Below are positions 41,496 to 50,601 of a stretch of 64,000 nt of DNA, in pieces. A program made the position numbers and the translations under genes. Source of the DNA: Conexibacter stalactiti (lineage in GTDB: Bacteria; Actinomycetota; Thermoleophilia; Solirubrobacterales; Solirubrobacteraceae); assembly GCF_035967765.1 (NCBI RefSeq), contig NZ_JAYWIT010000001.1; one strand, given 5' to 3'. How positions within the stretch are numbered: the stretch's first letter is position 1; each line of letters starts with the position of its first letter. Below the pieces are notes generated by a model. The model worked only from the letters and a program-made list of their open reading frames with translations. It had not been told where the DNA came from and ran no database searches.

Positions 41496-42508
41496 GGGGC
41501 GGGCGGCGGTGCGGTCGTCTCGCGCTTGACGAGGTGCGGCGGGAAGATCTCGCGTATCGGCGCCGCCTCGACGGGCGGCACGGCACCGGCGCCCTGCAAC
41601 CGCTCCAGCAGCACGCGCACGGCGCGCTTGGCCATCTGCGTCATCGGCTGGCGGACGGTGGTCAGCGCGAACGCCTCCCAGCCGGCCATCTCGACGTCGT
41701 CGTAGCCGATCACCGAGAGCTGCTCGGGCACCGCGACGCCGAGCCGCTTGGCGGCGTCGAGCGCGCCGAAGGCGACGACGTCGCTGGCGCAGACGACCGC
41801 GGTCGGCGGCCGCTCGCCGCCCAGCAGCTCGCTGCAGTGCTGATGGCCGCTGTGGTGGGAGAACGGGCCCTCGCGGCGCAGCGACTCGTCGAAGGCGACG
41901 CCGCGCCGCGCCAGCGCGGCGCGCAGCCCCTGCTCGCGGTCGCGCGCGGTCGAGGTGTTGGCCGGGCCGGCGATCAGGCCGATGCGGCGGTGGCCGAGGT
42001 CGAGCAGATGCTCGACGGCGAGTGCCCCGCCGGCGACGTTGTCCGACAGCACGCGGTCGACGGCGACGCCGTCGACGTAGCGGTTCAGCAGCACGAGCGG
42101 GATGCCGGTGCGCGGCAGCTGCTCGACGAAGGTCGCGTCGAGCGTCGCGGCGACGACGATCAGGCCGTCGACCGAGCGCCCGCGCAGCTGTCTGGCGAGG
42201 TCGGCGCCGAGCGGCTCGTTCAGCAGCACGGTCGCGTAGCCCTCGTGCAGCAGCTCGGCGTGCAGCACCTCGACGATCTCGGGATAGAAGGGGTTGGTGA
42301 TGTCGGAGACGACGACGCCGACTCTGTCGGTGCGGCCGGTCGTGAGGCTGCGCGCGGCGGCGTCCGGGATGTAGCGCAGCCGCTCGGCCGCCGCCTGCAC
42401 GCGCGAGAGCGTCTCCGGCGCGACGCGCGGATCACCGCGCAGCGCGCGTGAGACGGTCGATTGCGAGAGGCCGATCTCGCGGGCGATGTCGCGGCTCGTG
42501 ACGGGCAT
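41492..42508 (-). CDS. LacI-family transcriptional regulator
   Basis: 338 residues. N-terminal HTH TSRDIAREIGLSQSTVSRALRG with hinge helix SRVQAAAERLRYIPDAAARSL; periplasmic-binding-protein-like sensor domain from about residue 62 (RVGVVVSDITNPFYPEIVEVL, SVIGYDDVEMAGWEAFALTTV). Divergent from the HisD-family gene 110 bases away. The palindrome TCAGCGCTGA directly upstream has the central CpG expected of LacI-type operators. Likely controls itself and the HisD gene, perhaps also the GH28-like gene beyond, in response to a sugar-derived ligand. Confidence 0.92.
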   Translation of the reverse strand: MPVTSRDIAREIGLSQSTVSRALRGDPRVAPETLSRVQAAAERLRYIPDAAARSLTTGRTDRVGVVVSDITNPFYPEIVEVLHAELLHEGYATVLLNEPLGADLARQLRGRSVDGLIVVAATLDATFVEQLPRTGIPLVLLNRYVDGVAVDRVLSDNVAGGALAVEHLLDLGHRRIGLIAGPANTSTARDREQGLRAALARRGVAFDESLRREGPFSHHSGHQHCSELLGGERPPTAVVCASDVVAFGALDAAKRLGVAVPEQLSVIGYDDVEMAGWEAFALTTVRQPMTQMAKRAVRVLLERLQGAGAVPPVEAAPIREIFPPHLVKRETTAPPPAP

Positions 42509-42511
42509 GAC

Positions 42512-42521
42512 TCAGCGCTGA
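42512..42521. promoter_or_regulatory. LacI-type operator candidate
   Basis: TCAGCGCTGA, a perfect 10-bp palindrome with central CG, 4 bases upstream of the LacI start. Position and symmetry fit autoregulation. Confidence 0.45.
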
Positions 42522-42558
42522 AGCATATGGGAGATCGTCACCTCGGCGATCACCGCAC

Positions 42559-42587
42559 TTGCTTTGCCACCGCATGACTCGTATCGT
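42559..42587 (+). promoter_or_regulatory. Candidate promoter of the HisD-family gene
   Basis: TTGCTT (42559-42564), 17-base spacer, TATCGT (42582-42587), 30 bases before GTG 42618, with the GAGAGGAGCAAGGA ribosome-binding region in between. Confidence 0.4.
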
Positions 42588-42617
42588 GACTCCGAAGCCA
42601 CGAGAGGAGCAAGGACA

Positions 42618-43910
42618 GTGCCCGTCGATCTGAAACGCCCCGCCGCACCCGCCACGACGGGCGGCAGCGACCCGGCCGTCGCCGCGACGGTCGCCGCGAT
42701 CGTCGCCGACGTGCGCGAGCGCGGCGACGCCGCCGTGCGCGACTACTCGGCCAGATTCGACCGCTGGGAGCCGACCGACTTCCGCCTCGACGAGCAGCAG
42801 ATCACCGCCTGCATGGAGCAGGTCGACGAGCAGGCGCTGGAGGACCTGCGCTGGTGCCAGCAGCAGGTGCGCACCTTCGCGCGCGCCCAGCGCGAGTCGC
42901 TGCTCGACATCGAGGTCGAGACGCTGCCCGGCGTCAGACTCGGCCACCGCAACGTGCCGGTCGGGCGCGTCGGCGCCTACATCCCCGGCGGTCGCTACCC
43001 GATGATCGCCTCCGCGGCGATGTCGATCGTGACCGCGAAGGCGGCCGGCGTCGAGCACGTGATCGCCTGCACACCGCCGCTCGACGGCGCGCCGCCGGCG
43101 CTCACCGTCGCCGCGATGCAGCTCGCCGGCGCCGACGAGATCCGCATCCTCGGCGGCGTCCAGGCGATCGCCGCGATGGCCGTCGGGACCGAGACGATCG
43201 CTCGCGTCGACGTGCTCGCGGGTCCCGGCAACGCCTACGTCGCCGAGGCCAAGCGGCAGCTGTTCGGCGAGGTCGGGATCGACCTCTTCGCCGGCCCGAC
43301 GGAGATCCTCGTGATCGCCGACGGCAGCGCCGACCCGGAGATCGTCGCCGCCGACCTGCTGGGCCAGGCCGAGCACGGCCCGACCTCGCCGGCCGTGCTG
43401 ATCTCGACCAGCGAGCGCGTCGCGCGCGAGACGCTCGAAGAGGTCGAGCGCCAGCTCGCGACGCTCCCGACCGCCGACGTCGCCGGCCCCGCCTGGCGCG
43501 ACCACGGCGCCGTCCACGTCGTCGCGACGCCGGAGGAGGCCGCCGCGCTCGCCGACGACTACGCCTACGAGCACGTCGAGATCCTCACCGCCGAGCCGCG
43601 CTGGTTCCTCGACCGTCTGCGCAACTACGGCGCGCTCTTCCTCGGCGAGGGCACGACCGTCGCGTACGGCGACAAGGCGATCGGCACCAACCACGTGCTG
43701 CCGACCGCAGGCGCCGCCCGCTACACCGGCGGCCTCTGGGTCGGCAAGTACCTCAAGACCGTGACCTACCAGGAGTGCGACCCGGCGGCGAGCGCGCGGA
43801 TCGGGGAGATCTGCGCGCGCCAATGCCGGCTGGAGCACTTCGAGGGCCACGCACGCAGCTGTGACGTGCGCGTGCGCAAGTACGCCGACGCGCTGACCGG
43901 CGCGCGGTGA
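42618..43910 (+). CDS. hisD: Histidinol dehydrogenase-family enzyme (probable catabolic paralogue)
   Basis: 430 residues from GTG 42618. Zinc ligands and catalytic residues of HisD are conserved: LLGQAEHGPTSPAVL (Gln, His), YAYEHVEILTA (Glu-His pair), YGDKAIGTNHVLPTAG (Asp) and FEGHARSCDVR (C-terminal His). Substrate loop IPGGRYPMIASAAMS and DLFAGPTEILVIAD are also present. The enzyme oxidises an alcohol to acid with two NAD. No other his gene is here and the gene is divergent from LacI and followed by a polysaccharide-acting protein. A paralogue acting on another polyol (as HpsN does on a sulfonated diol) is therefore at least as likely as histidine synthesis. Confidence 0.88.
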   Translation: MPVDLKRPAAPATTGGSDPAVAATVAAIVADVRERGDAAVRDYSARFDRWEPTDFRLDEQQITACMEQVDEQALEDLRWCQQQVRTFARAQRESLLDIEVETLPGVRLGHRNVPVGRVGAYIPGGRYPMIASAAMSIVTAKAAGVEHVIACTPPLDGAPPALTVAAMQLAGADEIRILGGVQAIAAMAVGTETIARVDVLAGPGNAYVAEAKRQLFGEVGIDLFAGPTEILVIADGSADPEIVAADLLGQAEHGPTSPAVLISTSERVARETLEEVERQLATLPTADVAGPAWRDHGAVHVVATPEEAAALADDYAYEHVEILTAEPRWFLDRLRNYGALFLGEGTTVAYGDKAIGTNHVLPTAGAARYTGGLWVGKYLKTVTYQECDPAASARIGEICARQCRLEHFEGHARSCDVRVRKYADALTGAR

Positions 43911-43916
43911 TCAAAC

Positions 43917-43945
43917 GCGCCGCGGCGGGGTCGCCGCCGCGGCGC
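43917..43945 (+). terminator. Hairpin between the HisD-family and GH28-like genes
   Basis: Perfect 12-bp stem GCGCCGCGGCGG / CCGCCGCGGCGC with a 5-base loop, 6 bases after the stop and 20 before the next start (ribosome-binding AAGGAGAGAAGG follows). No T-run. It may terminate, or attenuate or stabilise a shared transcript. Confidence 0.55.
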
Positions 43946-43965
43946 TGAGCAAGGAGAGAAGGTCT

Positions 43966-46764
43966 ATGTCCATCCCCTCCGCGGGACGGCGCGCGCTGCT
44001 GTGCGCGTCCGTCACCGCTGCTGTCGCCTGCGGCGCAAGCGTCCCCGCCGCCGCGGCGACAGCTGGCGAGCCGTCCGCCGACGTGACGGCCGCCCCCTAC
44101 AACGCCGTCGGCGACGGCGTCACCAACGACCGCCTCGCGATCCAGCAGGCGATCGACGACATCGGCGCGGCCGGTGGCGGCGAGGTCGTGATCCCGGCCG
44201 GCAGAGAGTTCCTGACGGGCAGCGTGATGCTCAGATCGGGCGTCACGCTGCGGCTCGACGGCACGCTCAGACAGAGCCAGGACGTCGCCGACTACGGCAA
44301 GGCCCCGATCCCGGGTCTCGACATGCCGACCGACATCCCGTGGCATCGCGCCTACTTCCACAACGATCCGCTCGTCGGCGCCGTCGGCGTCCACGACGTC
44401 GCGCTCGTCGGCAGAGGCCTGCTGCAGATGACGGTGCTGCCCGACCAGGCGAGACGGATCGACGTGATCCCGGTCGGCTTCTACGAGGCGAGACGGTTCG
44501 CCGTGCGCGGCATCACGATCCGCGAGGCGCGCACGACGATCATCACGATGCTGCACAGCAGCAATGGCGTCGTCGCCAACGTCGACGTCAGAACGTCGCC
44601 CGACCTCGGCGCCGACGGCATCGTCGTCAGCGGCTCGCAGCACGTGAAGGTGCTGCACAACAAGGTCCGCACCAGCGACGACGGAATCGTGCTCGAGACC
44701 AAGCACCTCGACCCGCGCGACATCGGCTCGTGGTGGAGCTCGGCGACGTCGACGCCGCTGCACGACGTCGAGATCGCCTTCAACGACATCGAGAACTTCG
44801 GCACCCGCAACGCAATCGCCTTCCTGCCGTGGGCCAGCACGCCGACCGACAAGCGCGACGCCGAGATCTCCGACCTCTGGATCCACGACAACAGACTGGT
44901 CTCGCTCAACGACACCTGGGTCAACTGCGACTGCGACAACCCGTTCAACCCGGAGAGAAGACCGTTCATCCAGCCGATCCGGCGCGGCGAGCAGGCGCCG
45001 ATGACGCGCGTCGTGATGGAGAGAAACACGGTCAGCGGTCAGATGTGGCCGTTCTACTCGTGGGTGCCGCCGTACTTCACCGACTCGCGCCTCCAGATCG
45101 ACTTCGCGAACGTGCACGCGCTGATGAACGGCGACTTCGAGCAGACGGCCGCCGTCTGGTGGAGCCCCGAGGGCAACGCCGGCGCGACCGACAGAGCGGC
45201 CGACGTGCCGGAGGCGGCCGAGGCCGCGTTCGCGCAGCGCAGCGGCAGCTTCGCCGGTTTCCTCGAGGCGCGCCGCGGCGAGCAGGCCGGCCTCTACCAG
45301 GGGATCGCGTTCAAGAACGCGGCCGACCTGCAGATGAACCGCTTCGGGCTCGGCACCAGAGCGGTCTACACGTTCGAGGCCGACGTCGTCACCAGCGGCC
45401 ACGCCTTCGCGCTCGTCGCGCGCGACACCTGCACGAACAGAACGCTCGCCCGCCGGCTGGTCGCGCCGCGCACGCTCCGTCGCGAGCGGCTGCTGATCCC
45501 CGTCGAGGCGAGCTGCGGGCTCGTGCGCGTCGGGATCGAGCGGACCGACGCCAACGGCGCGTGGGCGCTGATCGACAACGCCGCGCTGGAGATGCCGGTG
45601 ATCGACTCGGAGGATCCGCGCTGGGTCCTGAGAGGGACGTGGGCGCGTGACTGGTCCGGCTGGGACGCCGGCGGCACCGACCACCAGAACGGCGAGGCGG
45701 GCGCGTGGATCTCGATCGCGTTCAATGGCAGAGGCGCGAAGCTGTACGCGGCCGAGAAGCCGTTCGGCGGCATCGGCGAACTGGAGCTCGACGGTGTCGC
45801 GAGAGGCGACGCCGACTTCTACGGCCCGCAGATCGGCGGCCTGCTGAAGTTCGACAGCGGCACGCTGAGCGCCGGCAGACACACGCTGAGACTGACGACG
45901 TCCGGGCGCAGAAACCCGGCGTCGAGCGGCATCCACACGACGTTCGACGCGCTCGTGCTGCCGGAGTGGGCCAGCCCGGCCGCGCCGGACGCGCACCTGG
46001 AGGAGCTGCGTCCGGACCTCGGCACGGTCGTCGTGCCGGGCAGAGCGCTGGTCGGCCATCCGGTCTACGTCGAGGCGCCCGCGTGGGCGCCGCTCGGCGG
46101 CGGCGTGACGGTCGAGTGGAGAACCGGCGACGGCACCTCGCTCAGAGGCTCGCGCGTCGCGCACGTCTACGACGCGGCCGGCACCTACACGGTGACGATC
46201 ACGGCGAGAGACACGCACGGCGAGACGACGACGGCGACGCGCACGATCGTCGTCGCCGACGGACCGGCGGGCGCGATCGGACCGGCCGGACCGGCCGGTG
46301 GGTCCGGCAGTGACGGGGCGGCAGGGGCGCCGGGCGCCGACGGCGCCGCGGGTGCCACCGGCCCGGCAGGCCCGGCGGGCGGCGCCGGCGCGAAGGGCGA
46401 AGCCGGCGCTGCCGGCCAGCCTGGCGCGAAGGGTGACGCGGGCGCCAAGGGCGAGACCGGAGCGAAGGGCGAGACCGGAGCGAGGGGCGAGACGCCGACC
46501 GTCGCGGTCCGCTGCACGCTCGTCAAGCGCCGCACCGCGGTCCGCTGCGCGGTCACGACGACGAGAGCGCGGGCACGCACCGCCGCGCGCATCAGCGGCA
46601 CGTTCCGCGCCGCCGGCGTGACGGCGCGAGCGACCGGCCGCGGCAGCGCGACCGTCACGCTGCGTCCCAAGCAGCGGCTGCGCGGCAACGCTCGCGTCGT
46701 CGTGCAGCTGCGGGTGAACGGCGTCGCGCACCGGCTCGTCGTGCCGGCGCGCGCCGTCCGGTAG
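43966..46764 (+). CDS. Large exported pectate-lyase-fold (GH28-like) protein with PKD and collagen-like segments
   Basis: 932 residues. Signal peptide 1-31 (ALLCASVTAAVACGASVPAAAA). Residues 40-390: right-handed beta-helix, opening with NAVGDGVTNDRLAIQQAID and continuing LGADGIVVSGSQHVKVL and VRTSDDGIVL, as in GH28/pectate lyase superfamily proteins. Then about 300 residues of jelly-roll-type modules (NGDFEQTAAVWWSPEGN). A PKD-like domain lies near 690-760 (HVYDAAGTYTVTITARD), and a collagen-like Gly-X-Y segment at 765-843. A basic 85-residue end follows. Likely secreted polysaccharide hydrolase or lyase. Arg codons are AGA in 25 of 81 cases. Confidence 0.82.
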   Translation: MSIPSAGRRALLCASVTAAVACGASVPAAAATAGEPSADVTAAPYNAVGDGVTNDRLAIQQAIDDIGAAGGGEVVIPAGREFLTGSVMLRSGVTLRLDGTLRQSQDVADYGKAPIPGLDMPTDIPWHRAYFHNDPLVGAVGVHDVALVGRGLLQMTVLPDQARRIDVIPVGFYEARRFAVRGITIREARTTIITMLHSSNGVVANVDVRTSPDLGADGIVVSGSQHVKVLHNKVRTSDDGIVLETKHLDPRDIGSWWSSATSTPLHDVEIAFNDIENFGTRNAIAFLPWASTPTDKRDAEISDLWIHDNRLVSLNDTWVNCDCDNPFNPERRPFIQPIRRGEQAPMTRVVMERNTVSGQMWPFYSWVPPYFTDSRLQIDFANVHALMNGDFEQTAAVWWSPEGNAGATDRAADVPEAAEAAFAQRSGSFAGFLEARRGEQAGLYQGIAFKNAADLQMNRFGLGTRAVYTFEADVVTSGHAFALVARDTCTNRTLARRLVAPRTLRRERLLIPVEASCGLVRVGIERTDANGAWALIDNAALEMPVIDSEDPRWVLRGTWARDWSGWDAGGTDHQNGEAGAWISIAFNGRGAKLYAAEKPFGGIGELELDGVARGDADFYGPQIGGLLKFDSGTLSAGRHTLRLTTSGRRNPASSGIHTTFDALVLPEWASPAAPDAHLEELRPDLGTVVVPGRALVGHPVYVEAPAWAPLGGGVTVEWRTGDGTSLRGSRVAHVYDAAGTYTVTITARDTHGETTTATRTIVVADGPAGAIGPAGPAGGSGSDGAAGAPGADGAAGATGPAGPAGGAGAKGEAGAAGQPGAKGDAGAKGETGAKGETGARGETPTVAVRCTLVKRRTAVRCAVTTTRARARTAARISGTFRAAGVTARATGRGSATVTLRPKQRLRGNARVVVQLRVNGVAHRLVVPARAVR
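46261..46494 (+). repeat. Collagen-like Gly-X-Y coding repeat
   Basis: About 26 consecutive Gly-X-Y triplets (GPAGAIGPAGPAG through GETGAKGETGARGE) coded by GC-rich 9-bp units, including near-identical GCGAAGGGCGAGACCGGA copies. In bacterial proteins such segments form triple helices and link external domains. No hydroxylation is implied. Confidence 0.85.
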
Positions 46765-46774
46765 CGCAAGACGT

Positions 46775-46806
46775 GGCGGCCGGGCCCTTGGGGAGGGCCG
46801 GCCGCC
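46775..46806. terminator. Shared hairpin between the two convergent GH28-like genes
   Basis: GGCGGCCGGGCCC / GGGCCGGCCGCC stem (one bulged G) with a short loop, 10 bases after one stop and 55 from the other. Being symmetric, it could serve both convergent transcripts. Confidence 0.5.
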
Positions 46807-46860
46807 GCGAGCGAGCGGGTGCCGCGCCGGACTCCCTCCCCCCGGCGCGGCACCGGCCGC

Positions 46861-49437
46861 TCAGCGCGTGCGGCCCTTGAGCGTGACGCGCACCGTGCGC
46901 GTCGTCGCGGGGCCGCCGGCGCTGGCGGTCACCTTCGCCACGATCGCGACGCGGCGGCCGGCGAGCTTCGCGGCGAGCGCTCTCGGCAGGCGCACCTCGA
47001 CCGCCGCCTTCGCGCCGCCTCTGACCGTCTTGGCGGCCACCACGGCGACGCTGTAACGCTTGCCGCCGAGCTTGACCGTGACGCGCGCGGGCACGCTGAC
47101 GCGGCAGCTCACGACGTTCTCCGGGCAGCTCACCGTCGCCAGCTTCGCGACGCCCGCGCGACCGATCGTCTGCGCGCCTCTGACGGCCGCGATCGTCGCG
47201 CGCACCGGGGCCGGTCTCGGCTGCGGTCTCGGCTGGGGCTGCGGCTGCGGCTGCGGTCTCGGATCGACCGGCGGCGTCGGCACCGTGCGGTCGAGCACGA
47301 CCGCCGTCTCGGCGCTGACGACGGTCCCCGACGGCGCGCGGTAGCGGACGCGGACGGCGTAGGTGCCGTCGGCGTCCGGCAGCTCGATCGCCGTCTTGCG
47401 CGTTCTGCCCGTGAGCGGGTAGCTGGCGATCCGCTCGTCCTCGGGGCCGAACAGCTCGACCTCCGCCGTCGCGCCCTCGACCGGCGCGACCGTGACGATC
47501 CGGTCGAGCCATTCCCTCGGACCGGCGACCGCCGGCGCGGCCCCAGGCTCGATCGGCACGAGCTGGTCCTCGACCAGCAGCGCGTTGAAGACGCTGTAGC
47601 CGCTCAGCGGGCGCATCGTGATCGTGTGATCCCCGGGCGCGAGCGGACCGGTGTTGAAGACCTCCACGCCGTCGACGCGCTCGGGCCCGACGAAGCTGAC
47701 TCTCCCCACGACAGCGCCGTCGACCGACATCTCGGCCTCGCCGAGGTTGACGTCCTTCGACGCCAGGAAGACGGCGCGCGTGCCGTGGAACGGGATCGTC
47801 ACGGTCGCCGGCTGCTCGGGCGGGTGGTTGAGGAGGTGCGACCCGCCGAGGTCGCCGGCGGCGCCGAAGACCAGCCATGAGCCGGTCGTCGTCACCGTCG
47901 GATCGGTCGCCAGCACGGCGAAGTTCTCCGACCGCAGGTCGAGCTCGTAGAGGTGCGCTGTGCCGGTCGCACCGCCGTCGCCGCCGTTGTCGAGCCCGAT
48001 CCGCACGTTGCCGCAGGCGCTCGCTCTGAACTCCAGCAGCTCCGGGTGGCGGCGGGCGCCGTCGACCCAGCGCTCGGCGATCGTCGCGCCGGTGCAGGTC
48101 TCGTACGCGAACAGCCGCAACGGCTCGCCTCTGACGGCGACCTCGGCCGTCAGCCGGTACGTCACCGTGTTGGCGCCCCAGTGTCTGTCGCCGAGCGAGA
48201 TGCCCTGGTAGATCGCCGTGCGCGCGCCCGCGGCGCCCTGCACTCTGGCGGCCCAGTCGCCGTCGGGACGCTGCTCGACGACCGGATCGCCGACGGCGCT
48301 CCACCACGCGAGGCCGTGGAGGTCGAACGCCTGGTTCTGCAATCTCATCGTCGAGGATTGGCCGAAGTCGGTCTCCAGATCGGAGATGCGCGCCCCGGCC
48401 ATGCTGGAGCTGGTCGAGCCGATGTACTCGTTGTCGGCGAAGCGCACCCGCGAGATCGGCGCCTGGTCGCCGACCTCGGGAGTCATCACGTCGTCGCACC
48501 AGCAGCCGACGGCCTCGGGGGCCTCGAGTCTGTTGTGGTGGACGTCGATGTCGCTGATCGCGACCTGGTTGACGTCCGGCGCCTGCGCGCCCCACGCGAT
48601 GATCGCGACGGCCTTGCAGCAGGCCGGCGACACCTTCACGACGTTGTGGTCGATCTCGATGTCCTTCGACGGCTGCGGCTCGTCGCTCGACCACCAGCTC
48701 GTGCCGCGCGGATCTCTGTACGACGACCACACGTAGATGCCGTCGTCGCTGGAGATGATGTCGTTGCGCGTGATGCGCAGGTGCTGCGAGTTCTGGATGC
48801 TGAAGCCGTCGCTGCTGCCGTGACCGGCGAGCGCGACGTGCGCGGTGACGTTCTCGACGAGACCGTGTCTGGTCGAGTAGAGCGCGACGTTGTAGCCCAT
48901 CGCGTCGAGCAGCGTGACGTCGCGGATCTCGAAGCCGTCGACTCTGTAGAAGCCGATCGGCGAGATGTGGATCGTCTGCTCCTCCGACGGCTCGCGCGTC
49001 ATTCTGAGCGTGCCGCTGCCCTCGATCGTCACGTCTCTCGAATGGCTCGAGAAGAGGAACGGCTGATTGGCGAGCCACATGTGGTCCCACTGCGCGCGCG
49101 GGACGGCGCGGTCGTGGCCGCGCTCGACCGCCGGTGAGTAGTGGGCGGTGTCCTGGCTCTGCAGCAGCGTGCCGTCGACTCTCAACGTCGTGCCGCTGCC
49201 GATTCTCAACGAGCCGGTCAGGAACGTGTTCCCGGCCGGGATCACGACCGTGCCGCCACCGTCCGCGGCGACGTCGTCGAGCGCGCTCTGGATCGCCGCT
49301 CGGTCGTTGGTGGTGCCGTCGCCGACGGCGCCGTAGCCCGCCTGCTTGACATCGATGACTCTGCCAGCCGCGTGCGCGACGGCTGGAAACGCGAACAGCA
49401 CGGCGAGGACCGCCGTGAACCACAATTTCGACCGCAT
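46861..49437 (-). CDS. Large exported pectate-lyase-fold (GH28-like) protein, paralogue of the neighbour
   Basis: 858 residues. Signal peptide MRSKLWFTAVLAVLFAFPAVAHA. The beta-helix domain (residues 30-380) parallels the neighbour: GYGAVGDGTTNDRAAIQSALD, HGSSDGFSIQNSQHLRI, IISSDDGIYVWSSYRDP, SWWSSDEPQP, and a Cys-rich VSPACCKAVAIIAWG with GCWCDD. Jelly-roll-type modules follow (LAWWSAVGDPVVEQ; LFAYETCTGATIAERWVDG), then a Pro/Gln linker of PQPQPQP type in place of the collagen segment and a C-terminal beta domain (VSCRVSVPARVTVKLGG). Its promoter carries a CTATAG palindrome shared with the catabolic cluster. Substrate probably an acidic polysaccharide. Confidence 0.82.
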   Translation of the reverse strand: MRSKLWFTAVLAVLFAFPAVAHAAGRVIDVKQAGYGAVGDGTTNDRAAIQSALDDVAADGGGTVVIPAGNTFLTGSLRIGSGTTLRVDGTLLQSQDTAHYSPAVERGHDRAVPRAQWDHMWLANQPFLFSSHSRDVTIEGSGTLRMTREPSEEQTIHISPIGFYRVDGFEIRDVTLLDAMGYNVALYSTRHGLVENVTAHVALAGHGSSDGFSIQNSQHLRITRNDIISSDDGIYVWSSYRDPRGTSWWSSDEPQPSKDIEIDHNVVKVSPACCKAVAIIAWGAQAPDVNQVAISDIDVHHNRLEAPEAVGCWCDDVMTPEVGDQAPISRVRFADNEYIGSTSSSMAGARISDLETDFGQSSTMRLQNQAFDLHGLAWWSAVGDPVVEQRPDGDWAARVQGAAGARTAIYQGISLGDRHWGANTVTYRLTAEVAVRGEPLRLFAYETCTGATIAERWVDGARRHPELLEFRASACGNVRIGLDNGGDGGATGTAHLYELDLRSENFAVLATDPTVTTTGSWLVFGAAGDLGGSHLLNHPPEQPATVTIPFHGTRAVFLASKDVNLGEAEMSVDGAVVGRVSFVGPERVDGVEVFNTGPLAPGDHTITMRPLSGYSVFNALLVEDQLVPIEPGAAPAVAGPREWLDRIVTVAPVEGATAEVELFGPEDERIASYPLTGRTRKTAIELPDADGTYAVRVRYRAPSGTVVSAETAVVLDRTVPTPPVDPRPQPQPQPQPRPQPRPAPVRATIAAVRGAQTIGRAGVAKLATVSCPENVVSCRVSVPARVTVKLGGKRYSVAVVAAKTVRGGAKAAVEVRLPRALAAKLAGRRVAIVAKVTASAGGPATTRTVRVTLKGRTR

Positions 49438-49460
49438 TCCACGCTCCTCTAGGCTAGATA

Positions 49461-49480
49461 CTAAATGCTATAGCTATCAC
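49461..49480. promoter_or_regulatory. CTATAG operator, site S1 (GH28-like gene)
   Basis: CTAAATGCTATAGCTATCAC lies 23 bases upstream of the GH28-like start, just ahead of a GAGGAG ribosome-binding site on the minus strand. It shares GCTATAG and the CTA left end with the other copies. The remaining 158 bases to the next gene show nothing else. Confidence 0.6.
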
Positions 49481-49638
49481 TCGAGGTGCGTGAGCGCAAG
49501 CAATTCGGACGATCGACCCGCTCACAGTGACCGGCACAGCGAGTCGTTCATCGCTATGACTCCGGTTGCACAATTGAGTCTTCGTTGATCGCACTGACGC
49601 GAGAGCGTCAGGCGGTCAGGGCGGAGCGGCGCAGGCGA

Positions 49639-50601
49639 TCAGCCCCGCGCGTAACGCGCGGGGCGGCCCGGCAATCGCCGTGCGCGCCCCTGCGCGCACA
49701 GCTCCTCGAGGTGACCGACGAGCGGCTGCGCGAGCGTGTCGCGCGCCGCGTCGGGCCAGGTCGCGACGGTGGGCGCCATCGCCTCGATCAGCTCGGCCAG
49801 CGTGCTGGGACCGCCGCCGTCGAGCGCGGCCAGCAGCTCTGCCTCGCAGCGGTCGGCGAAGTCGCTGCTCTCGCGCAGGTAGGCGGCGACCGCGCCGCCC
49901 TCCAACGGCGGCAGGTGGGAGCAGAGCAGGCGCCGCGGCGCGATCTCCGCCAGCCGCGCGATCGTCTCGCGGTAGCCGGGCAGGAAACGGTAGGTCGGCG
50001 CAAACGCCGGCTCGCCGTCGGCGCCGGGCGAGAAGCCGCCGAGCACCGCGTCGGCGGCGATCACCGTCGCGCTGTCGGCGTCGTGGACGACGAGATGGCC
50101 AGCCGTGTGGCCGGGCGCCGCCAGCAGCTCGACCGTCCACTCCCCATCGACGCGCAGCGTGCCGTCGCCTCCCAGCGCGAGGTCGATCGCGCCGTCGTCG
50201 GCGTTCGCGCGCACCCACGCGGAGAACGCTTCCGGCTGGTCGATCCCGTGCTCGTCACGGAACTCGCGATAGCGCCGCGCGAGCAGCAGCTCGCTCGACT
50301 CGATCAGCGCCCGGTCGGCGGCGCCGGCGAGCACCGCCGCGCGCGGCGCGAGCCGGCGCACGGCGCCGAGGCCGCCGGCGTGGTCGACGTCGGCGTGCGT
50401 CACGACGACCGCGCGCAGGTCCTCCCAGGCGAGACCGAGGCGCGCCAGCGCGGGCGCGATCGTGCGCTCCGGAGTGGCCGCGAGACCGGTGTCCACCAGT
50501 ACCGCCCCCGCGCTCCCGATCAGCAGGAAGACGCAGAGGAAGCGGCCGTCGTCGAGCTGTTCCTCGACCCGCTCGATGCGGCGCGCCGGAGCGCGGCTCA
50601 T
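49639..50601 (-). CDS. Metallo-beta-lactamase-fold hydrolase
   Basis: 320 residues from ATG 50601, overlapping the SDR stop. The metal motif is complete: VVVTHADVDHAGGLG (HxDxDH form), AAPGHTAGHLVV, IAADAVLGGF and LCSHLPPLEGG. The C-terminal 90 residues form a winged-helix-like extension (FADRCEAELLAALDGG, QPLVGHLEELCAQGRARRL), as in glyoxalase II-like and LACTB2-type hydrolases. Probable thioesterase, lactonase or ester hydrolase. Last gene of the five-gene operon. Confidence 0.86.
   Translation of the reverse strand: MSRAPARRIERVEEQLDDGRFLCVFLLIGSAGAVLVDTGLAATPERTIAPALARLGLAWEDLRAVVVTHADVDHAGGLGAVRRLAPRAAVLAGAADRALIESSELLLARRYREFRDEHGIDQPEAFSAWVRANADDGAIDLALGGDGTLRVDGEWTVELLAAPGHTAGHLVVHDADSATVIAADAVLGGFSPGADGEPAFAPTYRFLPGYRETIARLAEIAPRRLLCSHLPPLEGGAVAAYLRESSDFADRCEAELLAALDGGGPSTLAELIEAMAPTVATWPDAARDTLAQPLVGHLEELCAQGRARRLPGRPARYARG

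Noticed and set aside
46261..46494. Short GC-rich repeats considered as a CRISPR or VNTR
   Set aside because: Units are 9-bp codon triplets encoding Gly-X-Y in frame, without spacers.
43753..46731. 992-codon open frame antisense to the GH28-like gene
   Set aside because: Arg/Asp/Val-rich composition without domains, fully opposite a protein with signal peptide and recognised folds; a GC-driven shadow.
49641..49661. CCCCGCGCG/CGCGCGGGG palindrome as a terminator
   Set aside because: It lies inside the last codons of the MBL-fold hydrolase and has no T-run; more likely a coding coincidence, though a role in termination is not excluded.
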